A DNA stretch of 64,000 bases from DATHZQ01 sp035458525 (GCA_035458525.1 DATHZQ010000019.1:1-64000); one strand, 5' to 3'. Positions 34,535 to 45,205 are shown, counted from the first letter of the stretch. Notes: a model not told the origin generated them from the sequence alone. Translations and numbers: made by a program.

Positions 34535-35338
34535 CTAGTTCAGCGCGCAGCCGAGCTCGTTCTGATACTCGAGGAGATCCTTTGCCGCCTCATACTCACC
34601 GGTGGCGTAGGCCCCCTGTACGAGCGCGATGATCTCGGCGGTCGAATACTCGTAGCTCACGTCCGGGTGGGAGGCGTTGAGCAGCGCCGCCGCAGCGTGG
34701 CGGGCGAGTGCATTCTCACCGCCGCCGTTGGCGTCGAGCGCCTCGAGCATCGTCCAGTCATAGGTCGACGTCACACCGAATGCGGCGTCGAACGAGTCGC
34801 CCGTCTCATACGGGGTCAGCTCCCACGAGTCGAAGTGATGCTCTTGCTTCCAGTATCCGGGCGTGCAGCCCTCACCACCGCCAGGCGGTGGCGGCTCACA
34901 TGTGACCGTGAGCGTCCCCTCGGATGAGGTTTTCGAGCTGTCTCGGGCAGGATTGGTGAAGACGATGGACGCGACGAGCTCATCGGAGCCGGTCGACACG
35001 AAGGCGGCCGAGCCCACGAGCGTGGTGTTCGGCACGCTCTCGAAGTCATCGAGCGTGATGATCGTTCCACCGTTCAGATCCACGATCAGATTGTTGTTCG
35101 GATGCGTGGAGGTTCCGTTGCGCACCTCGACATCCGCCGTACACTCTGAGCCGGCGGGTTCGCCGAGCACGATCGTGCCGGCCTCGACCGGAACGTCGAG
35201 CTGCAGAGTCTGACCGGTAGAGAAGTCCCAGGACACCGATGTCGTCCCGGCCAAGGCCGGTACAGCAAACAGGACCGTGCTCAGCATGAGCGCTGCGCAC
35301 AACGTGACCAAACGCGACATGCGTGGTGGACGCCGCAT
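34535..35338 (-). CDS. Secreted protein with C-terminal YWK-type motif domain
   Basis: A 267-residue exported protein, ATG 35338 preceded by AAGGGGG. After a Sec signal (LVTLCAALMLSTVLFAVPALA) an N-terminal beta-rich domain runs to about residue 150. A Pro/Gly spacer (PPPPGGGEG) precedes CTPGYWKQEHHFDSWELTPYE. The GYWK motif with following helices is common in exported actinobacterial proteins of unknown role. No membrane anchor or sortase signal is evident. A 30-bp perfect palindrome lies 50 bp upstream of its start. Confidence 0.75.
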   Translation of the reverse strand: MRRPPRMSRLVTLCAALMLSTVLFAVPALAGTTSVSWDFSTGQTLQLDVPVEAGTIVLGEPAGSECTADVEVRNGTSTHPNNNLIVDLNGGTIITLDDFESVPNTTLVGSAAFVSTGSDELVASIVFTNPARDSSKTSSEGTLTVTCEPPPPGGGEGCTPGYWKQEHHFDSWELTPYETGDSFDAAFGVTSTYDWTMLEALDANGGGENALARHAAAALLNASHPDVSYEYSTAEIIALVQGAYATGEYEAAKDLLEYQNELGCALN

Positions 35339-35387
35339 AATTCCCCCTTAAGTGGCGGTCGAGGAAAGGGTAACAGCACTCGAGCGA

Positions 35388-35417
35388 CGCCGTATAGGTC
35401 GATCGACCTATACGGCG
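35388..35417. promoter_or_regulatory. Perfect 30-bp palindrome, possible operator
   Basis: A dyad-symmetric stretch of 30 bases centred at 35402/35403 without a single mismatch; half-site 35388-35402. It lies about 50 bp upstream of the start of the secreted-protein gene (35338, minus). No spacer, so it is better suited to protein binding or cruciform formation than to an RNA terminator. Confidence 0.55.
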
Positions 35418-35483
35418 CTCTACTCGAACCGGTCGACTCATGGCCGAGGGCGCCGGTAGCTCGGGCTTGGTTCCCGACTTGCC

Positions 35484-35664
35484 CGGCGAGGACGTGTGTC
35501 CACCACTGCCGATGGTCACGCAGACGCGGTCGGTGCTGGACGCGTACGAAGCGGCAGGCGGCAGCTACCGGCGAGGTCGTCTTCCAGGGCTCCGGCCACG
35601 GACCCCACGTCGATGCGGCCGATCGCTTCCGACAGGTCTTCTTCGACTTCCTCGCCGATGTATG
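35484..35664 (+). pseudogene. Alpha/beta-hydrolase C-terminal remnant
   Basis: Reads MVTQTRSVLDAYEAAGGSYR, then, after a one-base shift near 35575, VVFQGSGHGPHVDAADRFR and FFDFLADV with a natural TGA at 35662. The second part includes the GSGHGPH catalytic-His region of alpha/beta-hydrolases. The N-terminal two thirds and the nucleophile elbow are missing. A decayed fragment of about 60 residues. Confidence 0.6.
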
Positions 35665-35724
35665 ACCGCCGTCGCAACTTACCGGAATCATCGAGTACGG
35701 TGCACAGTACGAGGAGGTAGCCCA

Positions 35725-36171
35725 ATGCTGGACACCCGCAACGACGTGCACACAGCCGAGCAGGCCAACGACACGGCCCCCTTGGTCGACCCGATCGCCT
35801 CGGCAGCCAGGCCGCAGCGCCGGGGCCTCTTCGACCAGGTGAGTGGAGTCGATGCCGTCTTCCTCACTCTCTTCTGGCTGTTGGCACCGATGCTGCTCAT
35901 GGCGATTGCCCCCGCACCGGACCCGACTGCCACTCAGCCGCCGCTCAACGTCGCACTGAACGTTACGTGGAACATCGGCTTCATCGCCGCGCTGGGTGGC
36001 GCCGTCACGCGACGCAGGCTGTCGCTGTTCGGTACCGTGGTCGCCGGCGGCGCCATGGCTCTGATGGCCACCTTCTGCGGGTTGGAGGGCCACACCGGGC
36101 TGTGGATTCCAGCCCAGTTCCTGATGGGCGCAGGCATCGCCGCCTACGGAATCAACCGCCTGCGCGGGTAG
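35725..36171 (+). CDS. Small multi-pass membrane protein
   Basis: A 148-residue protein from ATG 35725 with a clear GAGGAGG site. After about 35 hydrophilic residues there are four hydrophobic segments (AVFLTLFWLLAPMLLMAIA, then TWNIGFIAALGGAV, FGTVVAGGAMALMATFC, IPAQFLMGAGIAAYGI). Unknown family. It is followed at 49 bp by the GH13 lipoprotein gene on the same strand. Confidence 0.75.
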   Translation: MLDTRNDVHTAEQANDTAPLVDPIASAARPQRRGLFDQVSGVDAVFLTLFWLLAPMLLMAIAPAPDPTATQPPLNVALNVTWNIGFIAALGGAVTRRRLSLFGTVVAGGAMALMATFCGLEGHTGLWIPAQFLMGAGIAAYGINRLRG

Positions 36172-36220
36172 AACGGCTCGGTTCCAGACGCCGCAGCAAC
36201 GACCCGTACACTCGCGGGCG

Positions 36221-37801
36221 ATGCGACGTCCCCCTTTGGTGCTGCTCGGTGTCGCGGTGCTTGCTGCCGCCTGTTCCTCGACGGATGCGACGGCGACCAC
36301 GACGACGTCACCCCGGGCAACGACAACGACTGCGCACGCCACCACCACGACCACTGAAGCGCCAGAGGCCGGGCCGTGGTGGAACGATCGGGTGTTCTAC
36401 GAGGTGTTCGTTCGGAGCTTTCAGGACTCCGACGGCAACGGGATCGGCGACCTGCAAGGTGTGATCGACCGTCTGGACTACCTCAACGACGGCGATCCCG
36501 CGACGACGGACGATCTCGGCGTCACCGGCATCTGGTTGATGCCGATCATGGAGAGCCCGAGCTATCACGGATACGACGTGACCGACTACTACGACGTCGA
36601 CTTCGAGTACGGCCACGAGGACGACATGCGCCGCCTGCTCGACGAAGCCCACAACCGTGGCGTAGCGGTGATCATCGACCTCGTCCTGAACCACACCTCG
36701 AAATCGCACCCATGGTTCGGAGCGTCGTTCATCGGCCGAGAGGGGTTCGAGGACTACTACTTGTGGCGGGACGATCCGGGACCGCACTGGCATGAGGCGG
36801 GAGGCCGGTACTACTTCGGCTTGTTCTGGGAGGGAATGCCAGACCTCAACCTGGAGAACGCGGCAGTGACCGCGGAGCTCTACGCCATCTCGGACTACTG
36901 GCTCGACGACATCGGCGTCGACGGCTTCCGGCTCGATGCCGTCAAGCACTATGTCGAAGAAGGCGACGTGCTCGAGAATACGCCGAGCACCTACCAATGG
37001 GCCGCCGCCTTCAAGAATCACGTCGCGGCGACCAGGCCCGAAGCGCTGACCGTCGGCGAAGTGTGGAACGACACGCGCATCACGAAGACGTACGTGCCCG
37101 ATCAAGTCGATTTGGTCTTCGACTTCTCCCTCGCAGAAGCCTTCATCGAGGCGGTGCAGCAGGGCCGCACCGGCGTGCTGCCGATCGTCCAGCAACAGGT
37201 CATCGACTCGTATCCACCGGGCCAATATGCGGCGTTCCTCACGAACCACGACCAGGATCGCATTGCGTCGGTGTTCGTCGGCGACACGGCCAAGGCCAAG
37301 CTGGCCGGAACCCTGCTCATGACCCAGCCCGGTGTTCCCTTCGTCTACTACGGCGAGGAGCTCGGGGCACGGGGTCGCAAGCCGGACGAGCGCATCAGGA
37401 CGCCCATGGCGTGGACCACGGGGCCGGGCCGCGGGTTCACCTCCGGTGTTCCGTGGCAGGAGTTCGACGAGCACGCCGGAGACGCCACCGTGGCGACACA
37501 CGTGCGCGATCCCAACTCGGTGTTCAACCACTACCGCACGCTCATTCAGCTCCGCAGCGACCTCGAGGCACTGCGCACAGGCGACATGACGCTGCTCGCC
37601 ACCGGAAACGATGCGATCTATGCGTTCACGAGATCCGCCGGTGCGGAGACCATTGCGGTGGTCCTCAATCTCTCGAACGAGGTTCAGCAAGGTGTGCAGA
37701 TCGCCGGCCTCGGCTCCGGCACGGTGCTCATCGGGCCACCGTGGGAACCGGGCAAGGCCATGCCGGCGCAGAGCACGGTGATTCTGGACGTCAGCAGCTG
37801 A
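36221..37801 (+). CDS. GH13 alpha-amylase family lipoprotein
   Basis: A 526-residue exported glycosidase. Lipobox AAAC at Cys18 and a Thr-rich linker to about residue 45 precede the (beta/alpha)8 barrel. Conserved regions: LVLNHTS, the nucleophile Asp239 in GFRLDAVKH, the acid/base Glu280 in GEVW and Asp344 in FLTNHDQDR. A C-terminal beta domain ends the protein. Expected to hydrolyse alpha-1,4-glucans or oligosaccharides on the outer face of the membrane. No maltose transporter is adjacent. Confidence 0.93.
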   Translation: MRRPPLVLLGVAVLAAACSSTDATATTTTSPRATTTTAHATTTTTEAPEAGPWWNDRVFYEVFVRSFQDSDGNGIGDLQGVIDRLDYLNDGDPATTDDLGVTGIWLMPIMESPSYHGYDVTDYYDVDFEYGHEDDMRRLLDEAHNRGVAVIIDLVLNHTSKSHPWFGASFIGREGFEDYYLWRDDPGPHWHEAGGRYYFGLFWEGMPDLNLENAAVTAELYAISDYWLDDIGVDGFRLDAVKHYVEEGDVLENTPSTYQWAAAFKNHVAATRPEALTVGEVWNDTRITKTYVPDQVDLVFDFSLAEAFIEAVQQGRTGVLPIVQQQVIDSYPPGQYAAFLTNHDQDRIASVFVGDTAKAKLAGTLLMTQPGVPFVYYGEELGARGRKPDERIRTPMAWTTGPGRGFTSGVPWQEFDEHAGDATVATHVRDPNSVFNHYRTLIQLRSDLEALRTGDMTLLATGNDAIYAFTRSAGAETIAVVLNLSNEVQQGVQIAGLGSGTVLIGPPWEPGKAMPAQSTVILDVSS

Positions 37802-37874
37802 CCCAACCTGCAGCAGTTTCCGCTCGAACCCGCAGTTTCCGGAGGAAGCTGCAAACGTGTCGCGGGCAGGCCGC

Positions 37875-37930
37875 ACGCACGACGGGGGCCAGTCCTAGGA
37901 CCGGCCCCGTTGAGAGGGATCGTCGTGCGT
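37875..37930 (+). terminator. Large imperfect stem after the GH13 gene
   Basis: An outer pair CGCACGAC with GTCGTGCG encloses an inner G/C-rich stem around TCCTAGGA. It lies between the convergent GH13 (+) and PPOX (-) genes. The inner stem has one bulge and one mismatch. Likely a shared terminator or structured 3' element. Confidence 0.5.
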
Positions 37931-38052
37931 TTGCGATGCGACAGTTCACACGCGTGGCTCGGGAGAGGAGCTCTCCCTTTTCACAGGTGAGACACCCGCC
38001 GCCGCCGAATGTTGCACGTGTCCGGCGGAATTGGGCCGACCGCCCCAGCGCA

Positions 38053-38514
38053 TCAGGTCCGGCGTGGAATCTCGACCCGGCCCGGTCGGGTGTCGCCCGC
38101 CGCTCGCCCCGAGATCTCGGTCGGATCGACGAGAACGACCAAGGCTCGCGGGTCGAGAATCCAGTCGGGCATGGCGTCCATCACGCCATAGGCCGCCCGG
38201 TACTTGGCCATGATCAGCGCCACGTACCGGCTCGAGACCGAACGATCCTCGACGATCGTGGCATCACCGACGATGAGCACGGAAGACCAGTCGGCGGCCC
38301 CAGTACCTATCCGGCTGACGCTGAGACTCACCCGCGGGTGTCGGCGGATGGCGTCGATGCGACGACCTTCCATGGTGCGGAACACCACCACGCCGTCCGT
38401 GTAGACAAACGACAGCGGGCTCACATACGGCACGTCACCGTCACAGACGGCGAGGTGACCAACGCGCTCGGACCGGAGCACCTCTTGAATCTCTGCCTCT
38501 GACAGCTCTCGCAT
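38053..38514 (-). CDS. Pyridoxamine 5'-phosphate oxidase family protein
   Basis: A 153-residue split-barrel protein: SEAEIQEVLRSERVGHLAV, DVPYVSPLSFVYTDGVVVFRTMEGR, IDAIRRHPRVSLSVS and a C-terminal ALVVLVDPTEISGR. Matches the general PPOX/nitroimidazole-resistance-like group; flavin versus F420 use cannot be decided here. Divergent from the Kelch lipoprotein gene. Confidence 0.85.
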   Translation of the reverse strand: MRELSEAEIQEVLRSERVGHLAVCDGDVPYVSPLSFVYTDGVVVFRTMEGRRIDAIRRHPRVSLSVSRIGTGAADWSSVLIVGDATIVEDRSVSSRYVALIMAKYRAAYGVMDAMPDWILDPRALVVLVDPTEISGRAAGDTRPGRVEIPRRT

Positions 38515-38569
38515 GGCGCAGAACGTACTAGGTCGTCGCCGAGGAGGCGACGCTGCATATGCTGCGTCG

Positions 38570-39664
38570 ATGCGCTACGTGCTGGCAGCCCTCGCCGTCG
38601 TGGCTGCAGCCTGCACCGCAAGCGGCTCAGGGACCGAGACCGCCGCCCCAGCCCTGAGCACGTCCATGGCCACTTCCACGACGGCCCAATCGAGCGATCC
38701 GGCAACCCCGACCCCCCAGATGCGCCCCGAGGGTCGCCGCAGCCATGGCATGGTGGCACTCGACGACGGCCGGCTGCTGATCGTCGGCGGCCAGACCACC
38801 CGCGGCAACAGTCAGATCTGGCTCGGCGACACGTGGATCTACGACCTCGACCGGGCGACGTGGACACAGGTGCAAGACGTGGCGCAACGGGGCCAGTTCG
38901 CCCTCGCCCACGCTGCGGACTCCAGCACATCGTTGCTGTTCGGCGGCTACACCGGCGGCAACGCGGTGTACGAAGACACGCTGGTCGCACGGGACGGACG
39001 GTGGACAGAAGTGTCTCCCACCACCGCGCCGACTGGCCGGACCGGATCGGTGGCCGCCTACGACCTTCAGTCTGGAGTCTTCGTCGTGTTCGGCGGCGCA
39101 GAGCGGCCCCGACCACGCATCGCGGAGCTCCCGAGCAACGAGACGTGGACCTACGACGCCACGGAGAACGTGTGGCGCCAGATGTCGCCCGCAGCGTCCC
39201 CCCGCCCCGCCTCGGAGGGGCATCCCACGCTGTTCGAACTGGCGATGGTGTATCACCCGGGCGTCGATCGCACCATCTTGCTGATCGGCGGCCAGGAGAC
39301 CTGGGCCTACGACGTCGACGTGGACCGGTGGGAACGAAGAAGCGACCCCGGTCTGCGGGCCGACTTCATGGTCGCAGCTGCGTATCACGCCGGACTCGAT
39401 CGGGTGATCATGTACGGCGGCGCTCCGACCTCGCTGACCCGGGAGACGTGGAGCTACGACTATGCCGCGGATGAATGGACAGAGGTCGCAACCCGGACCA
39501 GGCCGGGGGCGGTGGGCGACCACGCCATGACGTATGACGCCGTCACCGACGCCGTCTATCTCCATGGCGGGAGTGACGATCTGATCCCTCTCGACACGCC
39601 GCAGCCGGCGTTTGCCGCACTCTGGGCGTTCGACGGCGTCGACTGGCGGATCGTCGATGGCTGA
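38570..39664 (+). CDS. Kelch-repeat lipoprotein
   Basis: A 364-residue lipoprotein from ATG 38570 with lipobox VVAAAC and a Thr/Ser linker. The body consists of Kelch blades: LLIVGGQTTRG, SLLFGGYTGG, FVVFGGAERP, ILLIGGQETWAYD, VIMYGGAPTS and YLHGGSDD, each with the G-G pair and a W-Y/F dyad. Six blades form a propeller outside the membrane; binding partner unknown. Confidence 0.87.
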   Translation: MRYVLAALAVVAAACTASGSGTETAAPALSTSMATSTTAQSSDPATPTPQMRPEGRRSHGMVALDDGRLLIVGGQTTRGNSQIWLGDTWIYDLDRATWTQVQDVAQRGQFALAHAADSSTSLLFGGYTGGNAVYEDTLVARDGRWTEVSPTTAPTGRTGSVAAYDLQSGVFVVFGGAERPRPRIAELPSNETWTYDATENVWRQMSPAASPRPASEGHPTLFELAMVYHPGVDRTILLIGGQETWAYDVDVDRWERRSDPGLRADFMVAAAYHAGLDRVIMYGGAPTSLTRETWSYDYAADEWTEVATRTRPGAVGDHAMTYDAVTDAVYLHGGSDDLIPLDTPQPAFAALWAFDGVDWRIVDG

Positions 39665-39685
39665 GCGGCGCCATTTTCCAAGGAA

Positions 39686-39706
39686 TATGACAATGGTGCA
39701 CTCAGG
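39686..39706 (+). promoter_or_regulatory. HAIR-like HspR operator before dnaK
   Basis: TATGACA, seven bases, ACTCAGG, compared with the HspR consensus CTTGAGT-N7-ACTCAAG. The right half is close, the left keeps the central TGA. It lies 79 bp before the dnaK start, just upstream of an AT-rich TATACA. The hspR gene is in the same operon. Confidence 0.5.
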
Positions 39707-39784
39707 TTATACAATGCGTACGAACTCACCAAGAACCTCGTCGACCCCATCCGGGTCGCACCTGACATTCCTCAAGGAGCATGT

Positions 39785-41614
<1,830 letters not shown>

Positions 41615-41645
41615 GGACTCGTCCCCCACTCGAGGAACCCACACG

Positions 41646-42296
41646 ATGAACGACGAAACACGAGAAATGCCGGAGACGCCTGAAAGCGACGTCGACTCGC
41701 AGGTCGATGCCGTCGATGCGGCCGTCGCCGCGGATCTACCTGCAGACGCAGATGAGGCAGAGATCGTCGACGAAGCGCCTGCCCTGTTCACTGCGGCCGA
41801 CCTGGGGCTCGACCTGCCAGCAGACCCTGCCGAGAGAGAGCAGCAACTCCTCCACGAGCTGGCGGTGGCACGCAGCGAAGCGTCCGAGTACCTCGACACG
41901 CTGCAACGAGTGGCCGCTGAATTCGACAACTACCGCAAGCGCGTCGAAAGGGACCAATCGGAGACCGTGTTGCGCGCCTCGCAGCGGCTCGTCGAGTCGA
42001 TGCTGCCGACCTTGGATGCATTCGATGCGGCGCTCGGCTACGACGCGCAGACACCGGCAGAGGAGAAGATCGTCGCTGGGATGCGCGGGACGCATACCCA
42101 GTTGATGGACACGTTGCAGCGAGAAGGCTTTGCTGCCATCGAGGCCGAAGGTACCGACTTCGATCCTGCGGTGCACGAAGCAGTCGCCGGCGGTGGCGAC
42201 GGCCATCTCGTCGTCGCCCAGGAATTGCGGAAGGGTTACACGCTGCAAGGTCGCGTGATCCGCCCGACGTTGGTCATGGTGGAGGAAGCGAGCTGA
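41646..42296 (+). CDS. grpE: Nucleotide exchange factor GrpE
   Basis: A 216-residue GrpE. An acidic disordered N-terminus of about 75 residues is followed by a long coiled coil (REQQLLHELAVARSEASEYL), the motif AAEFDNYRKRVERDQ, and the C-terminal beta domain with VHEAVAGGGDGHLVVAQELRKGY. Dimeric ADP-release factor for DnaK. Start ATG 41646 lies 31 bp after dnaK; dnaJ follows six bases later. Confidence 0.96.
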   Translation: MNDETREMPETPESDVDSQVDAVDAAVAADLPADADEAEIVDEAPALFTAADLGLDLPADPAEREQQLLHELAVARSEASEYLDTLQRVAAEFDNYRKRVERDQSETVLRASQRLVESMLPTLDAFDAALGYDAQTPAEEKIVAGMRGTHTQLMDTLQREGFAAIEAEGTDFDPAVHEAVAGGGDGHLVVAQELRKGYTLQGRVIRPTLVMVEEAS

Positions 42297-42301
42297 GAAC
42301 G

Positions 42302-43216
42302 ATGCGCAAGGAGTGGCTCGAAACGGACTACTACGCCGTCCTCGGCGTGTCCAAGGGCGCCGCTGCGAAGGACATCAAGAAGGCCTATCGCAAACTCGCC
42401 CAGCAATACCACCCGGACACGAATCAAGGCGACGAATCCGCCGAGCGGCGCTTCAAGGAGATCAACGAGGCGTATGACGTCCTCGGAGACGAGGAGACCC
42501 GCAAGGAGTACGACCACGTCCGCGAGATGGGTTACTTCGTTGGCGGGCCACAGGGCGGGCAGCAGTACGTCCGGGTCGAGGATCTATTCGGGCAAGCCGG
42601 CGGCGACGCCTCACCGTTCGACTTGTTCGGGGGCATCGGCGACCTGTTCGGCCGGGCCGGTGCGGGTGGTCGCGTCCGGGCGCAAGCGGGCCGCGACGTC
42701 AGTGCTGAGATCACGCTGTCGTTCCACGAAGCCATCGCCGGGGTGACGCGTGAGCTCAGCGTCAACGGGAGCAGGGTCAAGGTCAAGATTCCCCGCGGCA
42801 TCGATGACGGCGCACGCATTCGGGTGGCGGGCAAGGGCGAGCCCGGATTCAACGCGGGACCGAGCGGCGACCTCTTCGTGAAGGTTCGGGTCGGTTCCCA
42901 TCCCATCTTCGGCCGCACCGGCAAGCACCTGACCATCACCGTGCCGATCACGTTCGCCGAGGCCGCCCTCGGGGCCGAGATCAACGTGCCAACCCTGGAC
43001 GGCAAAGTTCGGTTGCGCATTCCGGCGGGCACGCCGACCGGCAAGACCTTCCGTGTTCGCGAAAAGGGAGTTTCCACCAGCAAGGAAACGGGGGATCTGC
43101 TCGTCACGGTCGAGGTGGCCGTGCCGACGGACCTCACAGACGAACAGCGCTCGCTGCTCGAGAAGCTGCGGGACAACGGCCCGGCCGAGAACCCACGATC
43201 CCATCTGGGGGTGTGA
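42302..43216 (+). CDS. dnaJ: DnaJ-type co-chaperone lacking the zinc-finger domain
   Basis: A 304-residue protein. The J domain has HPD at residues 37-39. A Gly/Phe-rich segment (DLFGGIGDLFGRAGAGG) follows at about 98-125, then two beta-barrel C-terminal domains (RVAGKGEPGFNAGPSGDLFV). There are no CxxCxGxG repeats, so it is a CbpA-like class II J protein. Such a form is usual at the actinobacterial dnaK locus (DnaJ1-like variants) in some lineages. Stimulates DnaK ATPase. hspR starts one base after its stop. Confidence 0.94.
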   Translation: MRKEWLETDYYAVLGVSKGAAAKDIKKAYRKLAQQYHPDTNQGDESAERRFKEINEAYDVLGDEETRKEYDHVREMGYFVGGPQGGQQYVRVEDLFGQAGGDASPFDLFGGIGDLFGRAGAGGRVRAQAGRDVSAEITLSFHEAIAGVTRELSVNGSRVKVKIPRGIDDGARIRVAGKGEPGFNAGPSGDLFVKVRVGSHPIFGRTGKHLTITVPITFAEAALGAEINVPTLDGKVRLRIPAGTPTGKTFRVREKGVSTSKETGDLLVTVEVAVPTDLTDEQRSLLEKLRDNGPAENPRSHLGV

Positions 43217-43217
43217 C

Positions 43218-43613
43218 ATGAGGAAACGAGAAGAAGCGGTCTACATCATCTCCGTGGCCGCCGAGCTCGCCGGAGTCCACCCACAGACGCTGCGCATCTA
43301 CGAGCGCAAAGGACTGATCGAGCCGTACCGCACGCCCGGCGGCACCCGTCGCTACTCAGATGAGGATCTGGAGCGGCTTTCGCTCATCCAGCAGCTGACG
43401 GCCGCCGGCGTGAATCTCGAGGGTGTGCGACGCATTCTCGGACTTCGCGAGGAGAACAAGCGCCTCCGCAGCCAAGTGGACCGGTTGCGCCGTCTCCTGG
43501 GAGAAGCCGAAGCTCGGGTTGCCGGGCGCGGCCCCATGGGCGTGATCCGTTCGGTCCGGATCACGGAACGACGCAATCTGCCGGACATCCCGCGAGAGAA
43601 CCCGTTCGGCTGA
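43218..43613 (+). CDS. hspR: Heat-shock repressor HspR (MerR family)
   Basis: A 131-residue MerR-type regulator from ATG 43218. Winged helix: YIISVAAELAGVHPQTLRIYERKGLIEP and TPGGTRRYSDEDLERL, then a coiled coil of about 30 residues. The absence of a ligand domain and its place as last gene of the dnaK operon are diagnostic for HspR. In Streptomyces and Mycobacterium it represses dnaK and clpB from HAIR elements with DnaK as corepressor. HAIR-like sites are seen here before dnaK and clpB. Confidence 0.95.
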   Translation: MRKREEAVYIISVAAELAGVHPQTLRIYERKGLIEPYRTPGGTRRYSDEDLERLSLIQQLTAAGVNLEGVRRILGLREENKRLRSQVDRLRRLLGEAEARVAGRGPMGVIRSVRITERRNLPDIPRENPFG

Positions 43614-43661
43614 TTCAGCCTCGCCCGCACCGAACATCCCACGGACCAGTATCTTGAGGGC

Positions 43662-44036
43662 ATGGAGGCATCGCGGGGACGGTGGAGCCCGTACGTCCGG
43701 TTCCCGATCTATGTGACGGTCGGCTTTGCAGCGGCGGCCGGGCTCGCCATGCTGTTCCAACCGCATTACCTGCCGTTGTGCAATCGCATCAATTCGGCAC
43801 CCGGCGTGGAGTGTGCGCCCGTGTCGACTCAATCGATGGTTGGGATGTTCGTGATCGGCCTCGGCGTCATCACCCTCGTGGTCGTTCCGGTGGTCTCCGC
43901 CTTCGTGAACCTGCTCCGCCACGGCCACAACTGGGAGACTCCCCGCGGAACGGAGACCGCCCTCACCAACCTCCCCATCCTCGCCGGCTTCATCTACCTC
44001 GCCGCCGGCTTCCTCGTCGCCGCAGGGGGGTATTGA
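43662..44036 (+). CDS. Small membrane protein
   Basis: A 124-residue protein with three hydrophobic segments (FPIYVTVGFAAAAGLAMLF, MVGMFVIGLGVITLVVVPVV and LPILAGFIYLAAGFLVAAGG). Two Cys residues in the loop LCNRINSAPGVECAP may form a disulfide outside. Unknown family. 48 bp after hspR, so it could be the last member of that transcript, but the hairpin cluster follows immediately. Confidence 0.7.
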   Translation: MEASRGRWSPYVRFPIYVTVGFAAAAGLAMLFQPHYLPLCNRINSAPGVECAPVSTQSMVGMFVIGLGVITLVVVPVVSAFVNLLRHGHNWETPRGTETALTNLPILAGFIYLAAGFLVAAGGY

Positions 44037-44039
44037 CGC

Positions 44040-44198
44040 GGACTTGCCTTCGGCAAGTCCGTCAGCAGTTTGCTCGCAAACTGCTGCTGCGTGGTATTGC
44101 GAACGGCCCCAAAGGTCGGGGACGAAACGCGTCGCGGTCTTCCGCCGCAGCCGGGGGTGAGCGGTGCCGTTCGCCTTGGGTTCGCTTGCAGCGAACCC
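44040..44198. repeat. Cluster of three hairpins, related to the dispersed repeat
   Basis: Perfect stems at 44040-44060 (9 bp, loop TTC), 44063-44086 (11 bp, loop TC) and 44178-44198 (9 bp). Between them 44148-44176 contains CGCAGCCGGGGGT ... GTTCGC, also found in the repeat between rpiA and gcvP. The cluster lies between convergent genes and may be a double terminator. Confidence 0.6.
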
Positions 44199-44211
44199 CA
44201 ACCTGATTCCA

Positions 44212-44865
44212 TCAGGCTACGAACGTCTCGCCATCGGGTTGCTGGACCACGAACGCCACGACGAGGCTCTCTCGCGACGGCCACTCGTGGAGGGCATCGA
44301 GTGCGCGGGCATTGGCGGCTGGACGGAAGACGTTCCACTCCGTCTCCCCTTGCACCCGGATCACCACGTTCATGTTGGGGCGGGGAATGAGAGAGGCGCC
44401 GTCGAGATCGAAAGCCTCCATCTCGACGACCGCCAGGTCGAGCTCATCGCAGCGTCGGATGAACGCGTCCGCAACGTCGCGAGGGAAGAAGCCCTCACCA
44501 TCGTCGGTGCGGTGCACGGCCTGCGGATCGAACTCCCCGACGAGCGAGAGGGTGGCCGGATGCTCGTTGTCCCAACCTTCACGGTCGTCTCCGCTCACGA
44601 CGCTGCCACCGAATTCGGCCCGAAGATCGGCGAACTCCTCGTCGCCGGCGTCTGGCGACACGATCCGCTCGGCCATGTCGAGCACGCGCATGAGCTCTCG
44701 GGCGTCGAGATCTTTGACGTCGCCGTCGTCATCCGGGTAGATCTGGACGATGGCGGCGTCTTCATCCCAAAAGACCATGCCGACGAACTCGTCATCACGC
44801 CACAGCTCGACGATCGGCCCGTCGAACCCGTCACGCTCTGACTCAAGGATGCGGAGAGGAAGCAT
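44212..44865 (-). CDS. Hypothetical acidic protein
   Basis: A 217-residue soluble acidic protein from ATG 44865 (AGAGGAAG upstream). Begins MLPLRILESERDGFDG, with IVELWRDDEFVGMVFWDEDAAIVQIYPDD, and later RRCDELDLAVVEMEAFDLDG and MNVVIRVQGETEWNVFRPAAN. No recognised domain; the early part recalls small immunity-like or DUF proteins. Stop lies 14 bp past the hairpin cluster. Confidence 0.7.
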   Translation of the reverse strand: MLPLRILESERDGFDGPIVELWRDDEFVGMVFWDEDAAIVQIYPDDDGDVKDLDARELMRVLDMAERIVSPDAGDEEFADLRAEFGGSVVSGDDREGWDNEHPATLSLVGEFDPQAVHRTDDGEGFFPRDVADAFIRRCDELDLAVVEMEAFDLDGASLIPRPNMNVVIRVQGETEWNVFRPAANARALDALHEWPSRESLVVAFVVQQPDGETFVA

Positions 44866-44920
44866 CCAGCGAGTGTACCTGGCCGCTCCCCGCCGCAGCC
44901 CGCGACTGCGGAGGTTGTGC

Positions 44921-45205
44921 TCAGCTCTCGACCGTGACGCCTCGCCAGAAAGCAACATGGTCACGGATGTCGGCCGCAGCCGGTTTGGGATCGGGATAGG
45001 TCCACGCCGCCCCAGGGTTTCGGGCATCGCCCACGACGATGTCGAAATAGTTGGCGACGCCCTTCCACGGACACACCGTGTGCGCCTCGTTCGCCTCGAA
45101 ATGCGCGGAGCTGATCGAGCTCGGGGGGAAGTAGTGATTGCCCTCCACCATGACCGTTTCGTCGCTCTCGGCGAGCACCACACGATTCCAGATCGCCTTG
45201 GCCAT
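44921..45205 (-). CDS. DUF427 family protein
   Basis: A 94-residue protein from ATG 45205 with AGGAGA upstream. Carries the DUF427 pattern: WNRVVLAESDETVMVEGNHYFPP, CPWKGVANYFDIVVGD and AAWTYPDPKPAA. Function unknown; the fold is a small beta barrel. Same strand as the downstream hypothetical gene at 44212. Confidence 0.88.
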   Translation of the reverse strand: MAKAIWNRVVLAESDETVMVEGNHYFPPSSISSAHFEANEAHTVCPWKGVANYFDIVVGDARNPGAAWTYPDPKPAAADIRDHVAFWRGVTVES

